In this document: positions 16,716 through 25,387 of the stretch, one piece after another
How the letters are laid out: each line of letters opens with the position of its first letter
Numbering within the stretch: the first letter of the stretch is position 1
Assembly (NCBI RefSeq): GCF_030530945.1
Contig: NZ_JAUMTZ010000008.1
Span: 1-61,530 of the forward strand
Length of the DNA stretch: 61,530 nt
DNA from: Kocuria sp.
GTDB taxonomy: Bacteria > Actinomycetota > Actinomycetes > Actinomycetales > Micrococcaceae
Direction: 5' to 3'
Program-made: the position numbers and the translations under genes
Notes under the pieces: model-generated
The model's input: the letters and a program-made list of their open reading frames with translations, nothing else
Database searches by the model: none
Told to the model about the DNA's origin: nothing

Positions 16716-17690
16716 ATGACCACGAGCATGCAGACCGTCACCGCCGCGCAGGCCGGCGGGCCGGAGGTGCTGCGCCCGGACGAGCGCGAGGTGCCCGCGC
16801 CGGGGCCCCACGAGGCAATGGTGCGCACCGTGGCCACGGGCGTGAACTTCATCGAGACCTACCAGCGCTCCGGCGTCTACCCCGTGGACTACCCGTTCAC
16901 CCCGGGCGCGGAGGGGTGCGGGGAGGTCGTCGCCGTGGGTGAGGAGGTCACGGGAATGGCCCCCGGGCAGCTCGTGGCCACCGCCGAGGCGTCCCGCACC
17001 TACGCCGAGTACTTCACGGTGGACGCGGCGAAGCTGCTGCCCGTTCCGCCGGGCATGGACCCATGGATCGCCGCGGCCCTGCCCCTGCAGGGGCTCACCG
17101 CCCACTACCTGGTGCGCTCCACCGTGGCGCTGGGCCCCGGGGACACCGCGGTGGTCACCGCGGCCTCCGGCGGGGTGGGCGGCCTCGTGGTCCAGCTCGC
17201 CCGGCGCGCAGGGGCCACCGTGGTGGCGCTGACCTCCACACCGGAGAAGGCGGAGACCGCGCGCGGGCTCGGCGCGGACCACGTGCTGGGCTACGACGGC
17301 TTCGCGGCGCGGGTCCGGGAGCTCACCGACGGCGCCGGCGCTGACGTGGTCTACGACTCCGTGGGAGCCGCCACCTTCGACGAGTCCCTCGCGGCCACCA
17401 GCGTCCGCGGGACCACGGTGCTCTTCGGGGGCTCCTCGGGGCAGGTGCCGCCGTTCGACCTGCAACGGCTCAACAGCTCGGGCGCGCTGTACGTCACGCG
17501 CCCGTCCCTGGCCTACTACCTGCGCGACGCCGAGGAGCGCCGGTGGCGGTGGCGCGAGCTCACGGACGCGGTGGCCGACGGCGCCCTGACCGTCCGCGTG
17601 GGCGGCACCTACCCGCTCGCGGAGGCCTCCGCCGCCCACCGGGACCTGGAGTCCCGCGCCACGCAGGGCAAGCTGCTGCTCGTGCCCTGA
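16716..17690 (+). CDS. NADPH:quinone oxidoreductase (zinc-free MDR family)
   Basis: 324-aa medium-chain dehydrogenase/reductase. It has the N-terminal GroES-like domain (GVNFIETYQRSGVYP, typical of quinone oxidoreductase Qor) and a Rossmann domain with the NADPH motif AASGGVGGLVVQLA. The catalytic zinc cysteines of alcohol dehydrogenases are absent, as expected for Qor. ATG at 16716 has GAAGGAG 5 bases upstream. It is transcribed divergently from argC and ends 10 bases from a convergent membrane protein gene. It probably reduces quinones by one electron or related enones; the substrate is unknown. Confidence 0.9.
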   Translation: MTTSMQTVTAAQAGGPEVLRPDEREVPAPGPHEAMVRTVATGVNFIETYQRSGVYPVDYPFTPGAEGCGEVVAVGEEVTGMAPGQLVATAEASRTYAEYFTVDAAKLLPVPPGMDPWIAAALPLQGLTAHYLVRSTVALGPGDTAVVTAASGGVGGLVVQLARRAGATVVALTSTPEKAETARGLGADHVLGYDGFAARVRELTDGAGADVVYDSVGAATFDESLAATSVRGTTVLFGGSSGQVPPFDLQRLNSSGALYVTRPSLAYYLRDAEERRWRWRELTDAVADGALTVRVGGTYPLAEASAAHRDLESRATQGKLLLVP

Positions 17691-17700
17691 GCGGAGGAGC

Positions 17701-18312
17701 TCACACGTCCGCGCGGACCCCGCCGCGGTGGACTCGCCGCACACCCCACACCGTGAGGCCGGCGCACACCAGCGCGCCGAGGGCCCAGCCCCCGGCGCGC
17801 AGCCGCTGGCCCGTGACGGTCTCCTGCGTGACCCCGTCCGCACCCCAGGTTCCGGGCTCGTCCGTCTCCACCACGGTGAGCTTGCCGTCCCGCACCGCGA
17901 GCAGCGCGTCCACCTCGTGGGGGAAGTCGGAGTCCTGGGCACCGGTCTGGGTGCCCCGGAAGGTGATCTGGTCCCCCGCCGCCTTCTTCACCGGGTCGTT
18001 GAGCCGGTTGTCGAAGGGGTACTTGCCCACGAGGTCGTTCTTGGGCATGGCGCCCGAGTAGATCCCGTTGTAGTCCCTGGTGTCCAGGTCGTTGGTGAGG
18101 GTCTGGTAGGTCCCGGAGACCACCATGGACTCCCCCGCCCACTCCTGCAGGTGCGAGGCCCTGGCAAAGGACAGCGCGGAGACCAGCCCCAGTGCCACGG
18201 TGGCCACCACCCCCACCAGCACCACGAGGACGATCGCCCAGCCCCTCGGGGCGGGGCCGCGTTCGTGCTGGTCCTCGGTGAAGGCGATCAGGTCTTCGGG
18301 GTTCTGCGTCAC
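17701..18312 (-). CDS. Membrane protein with one N-terminal and one C-terminal helix, function unknown
   Basis: 203 aa. A hydrophobic helix at about residues 25-47 is followed by a large hydrophilic, presumably extracytoplasmic domain (about 50-165) and a second helix near 175-193 ending in a basic tail. GTG at 18312 is preceded by GGAG. The extracytoplasmic part has no motif I recognise. It lies 25 bases downstream of pheT on the same strand but is probably not functionally linked to tRNA charging. Longer in-frame extensions upstream are shadows of pheT. Confidence 0.8.
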   Translation of the reverse strand: MTQNPEDLIAFTEDQHERGPAPRGWAIVLVVLVGVVATVALGLVSALSFARASHLQEWAGESMVVSGTYQTLTNDLDTRDYNGIYSGAMPKNDLVGKYPFDNRLNDPVKKAAGDQITFRGTQTGAQDSDFPHEVDALLAVRDGKLTVVETDEPGTWGADGVTQETVTGQRLRAGGWALGALVCAGLTVWGVRRVHRGGVRADV

Positions 18313-18337
18313 GGTGCTCCTCGGGGTGGGGGAAGGA

Positions 18338-20890
18338 TCAGGAGCGGAGCTCGGCGCCGTGCTCCCGGTGGGCGGCGGCCACCGCGGCCTGGCGGGCCTC
18401 GGACGCCTCGTCCGCGGTGAGCGTGCGGTCCGGGGCGCGGAAGCGCAGGGCGATGGCCACGGACTTGCTGCCCTCGGGGATGCCCGTGCCGGAGTACACG
18501 TCGAACACCTCCGCGGTCTCCAGCAGCTCGCCGGCACCCCGGCGGACCGTCTCCAGCAGCCGCGCCGCCGGGACGTCCTCGGCCACGACCAGCGCCACGT
18601 CCTGCGTGGCCGCCGGGTAGCCGGAGATCGGCCGGGCGGCCACGGCGGCGCTCTCGTGGTCCAGCAGCGCGGAGAGGTCCAGCTCCACGGCGCACGTGCG
18701 CTCCGGCAGCCCCTGCGTCGCCACGAGCTTGGGGTGCAGCTCTCCGGCCACACCGATCACCGCACCGTCGGAGGTGCTCAGCTGCGCGGTGCGCCCGGGG
18801 TGGAACGCGGCGTGCTGGCCCTGGGTGACCCGCAGCTCCACACCCACGCTGCGCGCGGCCAGGTGGGCCACGTCCAGGGCGTCCTGCCAGTCCAGGGCGC
18901 GGGGGGTGACCCAGGGCCCGGGGACGGTGTCGTTGCCGGTGAGCACGGCCGCGAGCTTGCGCGGCTGGGCCGGGACGGCGGCGTCGAGCCGCTCCAGGTC
19001 CTGCTCCCCCGGACGCGCACCCAGCGGGGGAACGGGCTGGGTGTCCGGGGTGTGGCCGTCCGCGAGGAACACGTGACCGATCTCGTAGAGCGCGAGGTCC
19101 CGGAACCCGCGGGAGTGGTTGCGCCGCAGCACCTCCAGCAGCCCGGGCAGCACGCTGACGCGCAGCAGGGGCTGCGCCTCGCTGATGGGGTTGACGAGCC
19201 TGATCGACGGCACGTGGGAGCCGTCCGCGCTGCCCCAGAGGTCGTTGTCCGCCTGGGAGACGAACGGGTAGCTGAGCACCTCGGTGAGACCGGCCGCCGC
19301 CAGGGTGTTGGCCACGCGGCGGCGGGCCGCCTGCGAGCGCGTGAAGCCGCGCCCCGGGGGTGCCACCGGAAGGCGGTCGGGGATGCGGTCGTAGCCGTCC
19401 AGACGGGCGACCTCTTCGACCAGGTCCTCCTTGTCGGTGAGGTCCGGGCGCCAGGACGGCGGGGTCACGGTCCAGCCGTCGGCGGTCTCCGTGACCTCCG
19501 CGCCGATTGCCGCGAGAGTGCCCACGACGACCTCCGGGGAGTAGTCCACGCCCACGCGTGCCGCGGGGTACCCGGCCGGCAGCTCGATGCTGGCGGGGGC
19601 GGTCGTGTGGTCCACGTCCGTGACCCGTCCGGTGTCCGACCCGCCGGCCAGCTCCACGAGCAGGTCGACGACGCGCTGCGCGGCCACGGGGGCCAGCTGC
19701 GGGTCCACGCCACGCTCGTAGCGCTTGGACGCCTCCGAGGGCAGCTTGTGGCGGCGGGCGGTGCGGGCGATCGAGACCTCGTCGAAGCGCGCGGCCTCCA
19801 CGAGGACACGTGTGGTGGAGCCGCCGACCTCGGTGGCCTCCCCGCCCATGACGCCGGCCAGCCCGATGGGACCGGACTCGTCGGTGATCAGCAGGTCCTC
19901 GGGGTCCAGGGCGCGGTCCTTGCCGTCCAGGGTGGTGAGGTGCTCCCCCTGACGGGCGCGGCGCACGGTGATCCCGCCGCGCAGTGTGTCCGCGTCGTAG
20001 GTGTGGATGGGCTGGCCGTACTCGAGCATCACGTAGTTGGAGATGTCCACGGGCAGGCTCACGGAGCGGATGCCCGCCAGGCGCAGCCGGGAGGCCAGCC
20101 ACGGCGGGGTGGGGCGGGACGGGTCCACGCCCTCCACCACGCGCACCGCGAACCGGTTGCTCCCCGCACGTCCGCGGATGGGGGCGTCGTCCGCGATCGT
20201 GACCGGGAAGCCGTCCTGGGTGGGTGCGGGCACCGTGTGAGCAAGCTGCTCGACCGGGTCCGTGAAGGGCGCGCGCACGGCGTTGCAGTACTCGCGGGCG
20301 ATCCCGCGGATGGAGAACGCGTAGCCGCGGTCCGGGGTCACGTTGACCTCCGCGGCGGAGTCGTACAGTCCCAGCAGCTCCATGGCGTCGGAGCCCACCT
20401 CGGGGTCCAGGCCCAGGCGGGAGAGCACCAGGATGCCGTCGTGGTCCTCGCCGATGCCGAGCTCGCGCACGGAGGCGATCATGCCCGCGGAGGTGTGCCC
20501 GTAGGTCTTGCGCGCGGAGATGCGGAAGTCGCCGGGCAGCACGGCGCCGGGGAGGGTGACCACCACCTTGTCCCCCACGGAGAAGTTGTGGGCGCCGCAG
20601 ATGATGCCCTGCACACCGGACGGGTCGATGCCCTTGCCCGTGAGCGTCTGCTCCCGGCCCTCGGGGACCACGCGCACTGAGCACCAGTTGACGGTCTTGC
20701 CGTTCGAGTGGGTCTCCGGCTCCATGGTGAGCACCTGGCCCACCACCACGGGCCCGGAGAGGGAGTCGGTGGGACGGTGGACGTCCTCCTCCTCCAGTCC
20801 CACCCGGACCAGGGTGGCCAGGACGTCCTCGGCGGTGGCGTCCTCGGGGACGGGCGCGTACTCGCGCAGCCATGACAGGGGAATACGCAT
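18338..20890 (-). CDS. pheT: Phenylalanyl-tRNA synthetase beta subunit
   Basis: 850-aa beta chain of the PheRS heterotetramer. It begins with MRIPLSWLREYAP, typical of PheT, then an EMAP-type tRNA-binding domain (about 40-150), B3/B4 editing domain, B5 domain, catalytic-like core and a C-terminal FDX-ACB anticodon-binding domain. The length is as expected for the long bacterial form. The gene starts 3 bases after the pheS stop codon. No T-box or leader peptide was seen upstream of pheS. Confidence 0.97.
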   Translation of the reverse strand: MRIPLSWLREYAPVPEDATAEDVLATLVRVGLEEEDVHRPTDSLSGPVVVGQVLTMEPETHSNGKTVNWCSVRVVPEGREQTLTGKGIDPSGVQGIICGAHNFSVGDKVVVTLPGAVLPGDFRISARKTYGHTSAGMIASVRELGIGEDHDGILVLSRLGLDPEVGSDAMELLGLYDSAAEVNVTPDRGYAFSIRGIAREYCNAVRAPFTDPVEQLAHTVPAPTQDGFPVTIADDAPIRGRAGSNRFAVRVVEGVDPSRPTPPWLASRLRLAGIRSVSLPVDISNYVMLEYGQPIHTYDADTLRGGITVRRARQGEHLTTLDGKDRALDPEDLLITDESGPIGLAGVMGGEATEVGGSTTRVLVEAARFDEVSIARTARRHKLPSEASKRYERGVDPQLAPVAAQRVVDLLVELAGGSDTGRVTDVDHTTAPASIELPAGYPAARVGVDYSPEVVVGTLAAIGAEVTETADGWTVTPPSWRPDLTDKEDLVEEVARLDGYDRIPDRLPVAPPGRGFTRSQAARRRVANTLAAAGLTEVLSYPFVSQADNDLWGSADGSHVPSIRLVNPISEAQPLLRVSVLPGLLEVLRRNHSRGFRDLALYEIGHVFLADGHTPDTQPVPPLGARPGEQDLERLDAAVPAQPRKLAAVLTGNDTVPGPWVTPRALDWQDALDVAHLAARSVGVELRVTQGQHAAFHPGRTAQLSTSDGAVIGVAGELHPKLVATQGLPERTCAVELDLSALLDHESAAVAARPISGYPAATQDVALVVAEDVPAARLLETVRRGAGELLETAEVFDVYSGTGIPEGSKSVAIALRFRAPDRTLTADEASEARQAAVAAAHREHGAELRS

Positions 20891-20893
20891 GCT

Positions 20894-21949
20894 CTAGATC
20901 TCCATCCCGAAGTGCTCGCTGAAGCGGACGTCGCCCTCGACCATGTCGTGCATGTCCGGGACGTTGTTGCGGAACATCAGGGTCCGCTCGATGCCCATGC
21001 CGAACGCGAAGCCGGAGTAGCGCTCGGGGTCGATGCCCGCGGCCCGCAGGACGTTGGGGTGCATCATCCCGCAGCCGCCCCACTCGATCCAGCGGGGCCC
21101 GCCCTTGGCCGTGGGGTGCCACACGTCCAGCTCCGCGGACGGCTCCGTGAACGGGAAGTAGTTGGGGCGCAGCCGGATGGCGGCCTCGGGGCCGAACATG
21201 GTGCGCGCGAAGTGCGTGAGCGTGCCCTTGAGGTCCGCCATGGACAGCCCCTCGTCCACCGCGATGCCCTCCACCTGGTGGAACACGGGGGTGTGCGTGG
21301 CGTCCAGCTCATCCGTGCGGTAAGTCTTGCCGGGGCACACCACGTACACGGGAAGCTCCCGCTCCAGCAGAGAGCGCATCTGCACAGGCGAGGTGTGGGT
21401 GCGCAGGACCAGGTGCGAGGACGGCGGGTCCACGAAGAACGTGTCCTGCAGCTGCCGCGCGGGGTGGTCCGGCTGGAAGTTCAGGGCGTCGAAGTTGAAC
21501 CACTCGTGCTCGAGCTCCGGGCCCTCGGCGACCTCCCAGCCCATGCCCACGAAGATGTCCCCGATGTGCTCCATGAGGGTGTTCAGCGGTTGCCGCCCGC
21601 CCAGCCGACGACGCCGCGTGGCCGCGGTGACGTCCACGGCCTCCTCCACCAGGATCCGGGCGTCCCGCTCTGCCTCGAGCTCGGCGGTGCGCGCGGCCAG
21701 GGCCTTGTTCACGCGGCCGCGGGCCTGCCCCACGAGCTTGCCCGCGACGGCCTTCTCGGCCTTGTCCAGGCCGCCGATGGCACGGTTGGCAAGGGCCAGC
21801 GGGGACTTCTCCCCGGTGTGCGCCAGGCGCACGCCTTTCAGCTCCGCGAGGTCGGCGGCCGCGCCGATCTCCTCCAGGGCCGTCTCGACGGCGGCGGTGA
21901 CGCCCGCCTCGTCGGTGGGGTCCACCGCGGTCGGTGTGCTCTCGGACAT
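20894..21949 (-). CDS. pheS: Phenylalanyl-tRNA synthetase alpha subunit
   Basis: 351-aa catalytic subunit, class II synthetase. An N-terminal coiled coil (about 20-100) binds tRNA. Class II motif 2 is near RTHTSPVQMR, and the C-terminal motif 3 region reads GFAFGMGIERTLM. ATG at 21949 is preferred (protein MSESTPT); the 12 residues before it in frame lack a binding site. A TAGACT hexamer at 22053-22058 (minus strand), about 100 bases upstream, may be the -10 element of the pheST promoter. Confidence 0.96.
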   Translation of the reverse strand: MSESTPTAVDPTDEAGVTAAVETALEEIGAAADLAELKGVRLAHTGEKSPLALANRAIGGLDKAEKAVAGKLVGQARGRVNKALAARTAELEAERDARILVEEAVDVTAATRRRRLGGRQPLNTLMEHIGDIFVGMGWEVAEGPELEHEWFNFDALNFQPDHPARQLQDTFFVDPPSSHLVLRTHTSPVQMRSLLERELPVYVVCPGKTYRTDELDATHTPVFHQVEGIAVDEGLSMADLKGTLTHFARTMFGPEAAIRLRPNYFPFTEPSAELDVWHPTAKGGPRWIEWGGCGMMHPNVLRAAGIDPERYSGFAFGMGIERTLMFRNNVPDMHDMVEGDVRFSEHFGMEI

Positions 21950-22138
21950 GGTTTCTCGCGTTCCTGCTCGCGGACGGGGTCTCACGCAGCGCCCCGCGTG
22001 CTGCGGCGCGGTGGCGTGTGGGCCCGTGGCCGGGGGCCGGACGGGCAGAGCCAGTCTAGTGGATGGCGGTGCGACCGCCGTCGCCGCCGTTCTCGACGGG
22101 GCCGCCCGTGGGGCGCCACTCGTCCGGGCAGGACGCGG

Positions 22139-22603
22139 TCAGGGCGTGCGCAGCGCCTCCAGCAGCGCCGCCACGATGGGCAGGTCCGCGGGGATCCACG
22201 GCAGCCCCAGCACGGCGGCCGGTTCCCGCAGCTGCAACCAGCGCACGGCGAGGTGGTCCGCCCCGGAGGCGACGGAGCGTTCGAGGCGCGCGGGAGCGTC
22301 GTCGGGGTCCACGGCCACGGCGGTGAACACGCGCATCACCGCGGAGTCCGAGAGCGGCCAGCCCTCGGGGTCGGGTGGGGTGACCTCCCGCAGCACGTCC
22401 ACCGCGATGCCCAGCTCCTCCCGGCACTCGCGGCGCAGCGCGTCCCGCGGGGACTCCCCCGCCTCCTGCTTGCCGCCGGGGAACTCCCACAGCCCGCGCA
22501 GCGCGGGCGGGTAGGCACGCTGGGCCGCGAGCACCCGCGTGGGGGCCGTGACCGCGTCCAGCAGGGCGGCACCCACCACGCGCGTGGGCCCGGCAGCCGT
22601 CAC
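22139..22603 (-). CDS. mutT: NUDIX hydrolase, MutT-like (8-oxo-dGTP diphosphatase type)
   Basis: 154 aa. A full NUDIX box (GX5EX7REUXEEXGU) begins at GGKQEAGES and ends REELGI, near residues 40-63. The preceding stretch RGLWEFPGGK is characteristic of MutT-type enzymes that clean oxidised nucleotides. GTG at 22603 overlaps the stop codon of the upstream RNA methyltransferase (GTGA). Other NUDIX substrates are possible; the MutT assignment rests on the short length and the motif context. Confidence 0.85.
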   Translation of the reverse strand: MTAAGPTRVVGAALLDAVTAPTRVLAAQRAYPPALRGLWEFPGGKQEAGESPRDALRRECREELGIAVDVLREVTPPDPEGWPLSDSAVMRVFTAVAVDPDDAPARLERSVASGADHLAVRWLQLREPAAVLGLPWIPADLPIVAALLEALRTP

Positions 22604-23622
22604 GCCGTGGCCCCGTTCGCGGGGACGACGCCGCCCGCGGACTCCCGCGCCGCGGTGGTCTCCCCCGCCCGGCGCCGCTGGGCGCGCGCGGAGGCGTAGA
22701 GGCACACGGTGGCGGCGGTGCCCACGTTGAGGGACTCGGCGCGCCCGTGCAGGGGCACAGCCACGGCCAGGTCCGCGAGAGCCCGCTCGTCGTCGCTGAG
22801 CCCCTGCGCCTCGTTGCCGAACAGCCAGGCCGTGGGGTCCTCCAGCCGGGGCGGGCGGGCGGCGACCGCGAAGCCCTCCCCTGGATCGGCCCGTGGAGCC
22901 GCGCCCCCGGACGGCGGCAGGTCCGCCCAGCGCAGCAGGGCGGCGTCGGCGAGCTCGTCCACGGACACCTCGGCGCGACCGTCCGCGGCGAGCAGCCTGA
23001 GCCCCCGGTCCCGCGCGGAGGCGGCGAGGTCGGGCAGGTCCACTCCCGTGAGCACGGGCAGGTGGAACAGGGAGCCCGCGGTGGAGCGCACGGCCTTGGG
23101 GTTGAAGGGGTCCACGCTGCCGCTGGTGAGCACCACGGCGCCCGCACCGGCGGCGTCCGCCGCGCGGATCACGGTGCCCGCGTTTCCTGGGTCCTGCACC
23201 CGGACCAGCACGCAGAGCAGGTCCGTGGCGGTCAGCGCGGTGACGTCCGTGTCCGGCACCCGGCACACCGCGAGCATCCCCTGAGGCGAGACCGCGTCCG
23301 TCATGGCACCCAGGACCTCGGGTGTCACGGCGCGCAGGAACACCCCGCCGCGCCCGTCCAGGGTCTCGAGGTCCGCGGCGATCTCCGGGTGGCGCTCGAG
23401 CGCCTGGCGCGTCACGTAGACGGCGTCCAGGGCGGGCAGCGCCGGGTCCCCGTGGGGGTCGAGGGCGCAGCGCACGGCCTCCCGCACGTTCTGCGGACCC
23501 TCCGCGCGGAACAGACCGCGCTTGGAACGCGTCGAGCGCCCGGTCAACGCGGCCACGTCCCGCACCCGATCAGCTCGGGGGTTGGACAGCAGCCGGTCTT
23601 CCAGGCGCTCGACGAACGTCAC
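22600..23622 (-). CDS. TrmH/SpoU-family RNA 2'-O-methyltransferase
   Basis: 340-aa SPOUT methyltransferase. The N-terminal substrate-binding domain (about 10-120) precedes motif 1 (VQDPGNAGTVIRAADAAGA), motif 2 (WLFGNEAQGLS) and motif 3 (VPLHGRAESLNVGTAAT), which form the SAM-binding trefoil knot. It follows infC-rpmI-rplT, the usual place of a tsnR-like rRNA methyltransferase in actinobacteria, 8 bases after rplT. It probably modifies rRNA, but the target nucleotide is not determinable. An Ala/Pro-rich insert lies before motif 2. Confidence 0.9.
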   Translation of the reverse strand: MTFVERLEDRLLSNPRADRVRDVAALTGRSTRSKRGLFRAEGPQNVREAVRCALDPHGDPALPALDAVYVTRQALERHPEIAADLETLDGRGGVFLRAVTPEVLGAMTDAVSPQGMLAVCRVPDTDVTALTATDLLCVLVRVQDPGNAGTVIRAADAAGAGAVVLTSGSVDPFNPKAVRSTAGSLFHLPVLTGVDLPDLAASARDRGLRLLAADGRAEVSVDELADAALLRWADLPPSGGAAPRADPGEGFAVAARPPRLEDPTAWLFGNEAQGLSDDERALADLAVAVPLHGRAESLNVGTAATVCLYASARAQRRRAGETTAARESAGGVVPANGATA

Positions 23623-23630
23623 GGCAGCGC

Positions 23631-24017
23631 TCAGGCGGCGGTGCGCGGCGCGGAGGTGTCCTCCGGCAGGGCGTCCTTGGCCACCTGGACCAGGGCCGCG
23701 AAGGCGTGCTCGTCGCTCACGGCCAGCTCGGCCAGCATGCGACGGTCCACCTCGACCTCAGCGGCCTTCAGGCCCTGGATGAAGCGGTTGTAGGTCAGGC
23801 CGTTCGCACGGGACGCGGCGTTGATGCGCTGGATCCACAGCCGACGGAAGTCACCCTTCTTCTTCCGGCGGTCGTTGTAGGAGTAGGTGTACGAGTGGAG
23901 CATCTGCTCCTTGGCCTTGCGGTACAGGCGCGAACGCTGCCCGCGGTAACCCGACGCCTTCTCCAGGACTTCCCGACGCTTCTTGTGGGCGTTGACTGCC
24001 CGCTTCACACGTGCCAC
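23631..24017 (-). CDS. rplT: 50S ribosomal protein L20
   Basis: 128-aa L20, an early 23S rRNA-binding assembly protein. The highly basic N-terminus begins MARVKRAVNAHKKRREVL, and the family core YRGQRSRLYRKAKEQ follows. GTG at 24017 has AGGAGT upstream. L20 represses its own operon in E. coli and Bacillus by binding the leader or intergenic mRNA, so it is the natural candidate to regulate the infC leader described here. The C-terminal tail (DTSAPRTAA) is slightly longer than usual. Confidence 0.98.
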   Translation of the reverse strand: MARVKRAVNAHKKRREVLEKASGYRGQRSRLYRKAKEQMLHSYTYSYNDRRKKKGDFRRLWIQRINAASRANGLTYNRFIQGLKAAEVEVDRRMLAELAVSDEHAFAALVQVAKDALPEDTSAPRTAA

Positions 24018-24112
24018 GTGTGTACTCCTAACGATCTGGTCCCGGTGCGTCCCGGGACATGTCTACCCGCCGCTGACGAGCGGCGAACTGCTGAGTGGAC
24101 GGCGAGAAGGGC

Positions 24113-24310
24113 TTACTTGCCCAGCATCCGCTTGATGGCCTTGGCCTCACCCGGGGTGGCGACGATCTGGTCGCCCGCGAGCCGGCGGGTCAGGCGGGAG
24201 GACTTGTGCTCCAGGTAGTGGCGGCGGTTCGCCTGCTGGCGCTTGACCTTGCCCGAGCCGGTGAGCTTGAAGCGCTTCTTGGCTCCGCTGTGGGTCTTCA
24301 TCTTCGGCAT
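24113..24310 (-). CDS. rpmI: 50S ribosomal protein L35
   Basis: 65-aa basic protein with the L35 signature MPKMKTHSGAKKRFK at the start. ATG at 24310 has a GGAGA binding site 7 bases upstream. It lies between infC (117 bases upstream) and rplT (95 bases downstream), the canonical order. Confidence 0.98.
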   Translation of the reverse strand: MPKMKTHSGAKKRFKLTGSGKVKRQQANRRHYLEHKSSRLTRRLAGDQIVATPGEAKAIKRMLGK

Positions 24311-24427
24311 GGTGGCCGTCTCCTTCTACGTCAACCGGTGGGGCACACCGGTGGGTCGCGGCACTCGGCCGCGACCACGCTGGTACCGGGCGATTGCACG
24401 CCCGGCGCTGTCAGTTCTGGTGCCGCG

Positions 24428-25387
24428 CTACTTCTTCGCCGGACCGGGCTTGGGAGCCCCGGGCTTGGGCGCCGAAGGCTTCGCGGCGGCCGGCTTGGGC
24501 GCGGGCTTGCTCGCAGCGGGCGTGGCCTCGGCCGGGGTCTCCGCCGGAGCCGCCTCAGGTGCGGTCTCGGCCACCTCGGCCTCGGGCGCGGTCTGCTCCG
24601 TAGCGGGGGTCTCGACCTGCGCGGTCTCACTGGCCGGCGCCACCGTGGCGGTGACCTCGTCCTCGGCGGCCAGCGGAGCGCTCTCCACGGGTGCCTCGGG
24701 AGCGGGGGTCTCGGCCTCGGGCGCGGACGCCGCACGGCGCAGCTCCTCGGGGAATGCATCCCCGATGGACTGGTTCACGGCCTCCGGCTCGGAGGTGTTC
24801 ACCCGCTGCCTGCGCTCGTTGTCCGCCTGGGACTTCTCACGCTGCGCCTGCTTGCGGGCCTCCGCGCGGGCCTCGGCCTTGTTCTTCAGGGGGCCGATCA
24901 CCATGACCATGTTGCGCCCGTCCACGCGGGGCTTGGTCTCCACGGCGCCCACCTCGGCGACGTCGTTCGCGAGCCGCTCGAGCAGACGCACACCCATCTC
25001 GGGGCGCTGCTGCTCGCGACCGCGGAACTGGATCATGGCCTTGACCTTGTCCCCCGCGCCGAGGAAGCGCTTGGCGTGGCCCACCTTGGTCTCGTAGTCG
25101 TGCGTGTCGATCTTCAGGCGGAAGCGCACTTCCTTGAGCACGGTGTTGGCCTGGTTCTTGCGGGACTCGCGGGCCTTGACGGCGGCCTCGTACTTGTACT
25201 TGCCGAAGTCCATGAGCTTGGCCACCGGGGGCTTGGCATTGGGAGCGACCTCGACCAGATCGAGATCCGATTCACGGGCCAGCCGCAGCGCGTCCTGAAC
25301 GCGCACGATGCCGACCTGCTCGCCGCCAGGTCCGACCAGACGGACTTCCGGGACGCGGATTCTGTCATTGATGCGTGGCTCGCTAAT
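24428..25387 (-). CDS. infC: Translation initiation factor IF-3 with long C-terminal tail, AUU start
   Basis: IF-3 binds the 30S subunit and checks start codon and initiator tRNA. The core (residues 1-168) begins SEPRINDRIRVPEVRLVG and includes FGKYKYEAAVKARESRKNQ. I place the start at ATT, 25387-25385: AGGAG lies 6 bases upstream and family homology begins exactly there, while no ATG, GTG or TTG is near. AUU starts in infC are a known device by which IF-3 represses its own translation. The remaining 150 residues are an Ala/Pro/Glu-rich, then Pro/Lys-rich low-complexity tail, far beyond the usual ~180 aa. A structured leader with a terminator precedes the gene. Confidence 0.93.
   Translation of the reverse strand: MSEPRINDRIRVPEVRLVGPGGEQVGIVRVQDALRLARESDLDLVEVAPNAKPPVAKLMDFGKYKYEAAVKARESRKNQANTVLKEVRFRLKIDTHDYETKVGHAKRFLGAGDKVKAMIQFRGREQQRPEMGVRLLERLANDVAEVGAVETKPRVDGRNMVMVIGPLKNKAEARAEARKQAQREKSQADNERRQRVNTSEPEAVNQSIGDAFPEELRRAASAPEAETPAPEAPVESAPLAAEDEVTATVAPASETAQVETPATEQTAPEAEVAETAPEAAPAETPAEATPAASKPAPKPAAAKPSAPKPGAPKPGPAKK

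Noticed and set aside
21950..22138. T-box or leader-peptide attenuator before pheS
   Set aside because: No T-box core sequence, no phenylalanine-rich short frame and no terminator followed by U residues.
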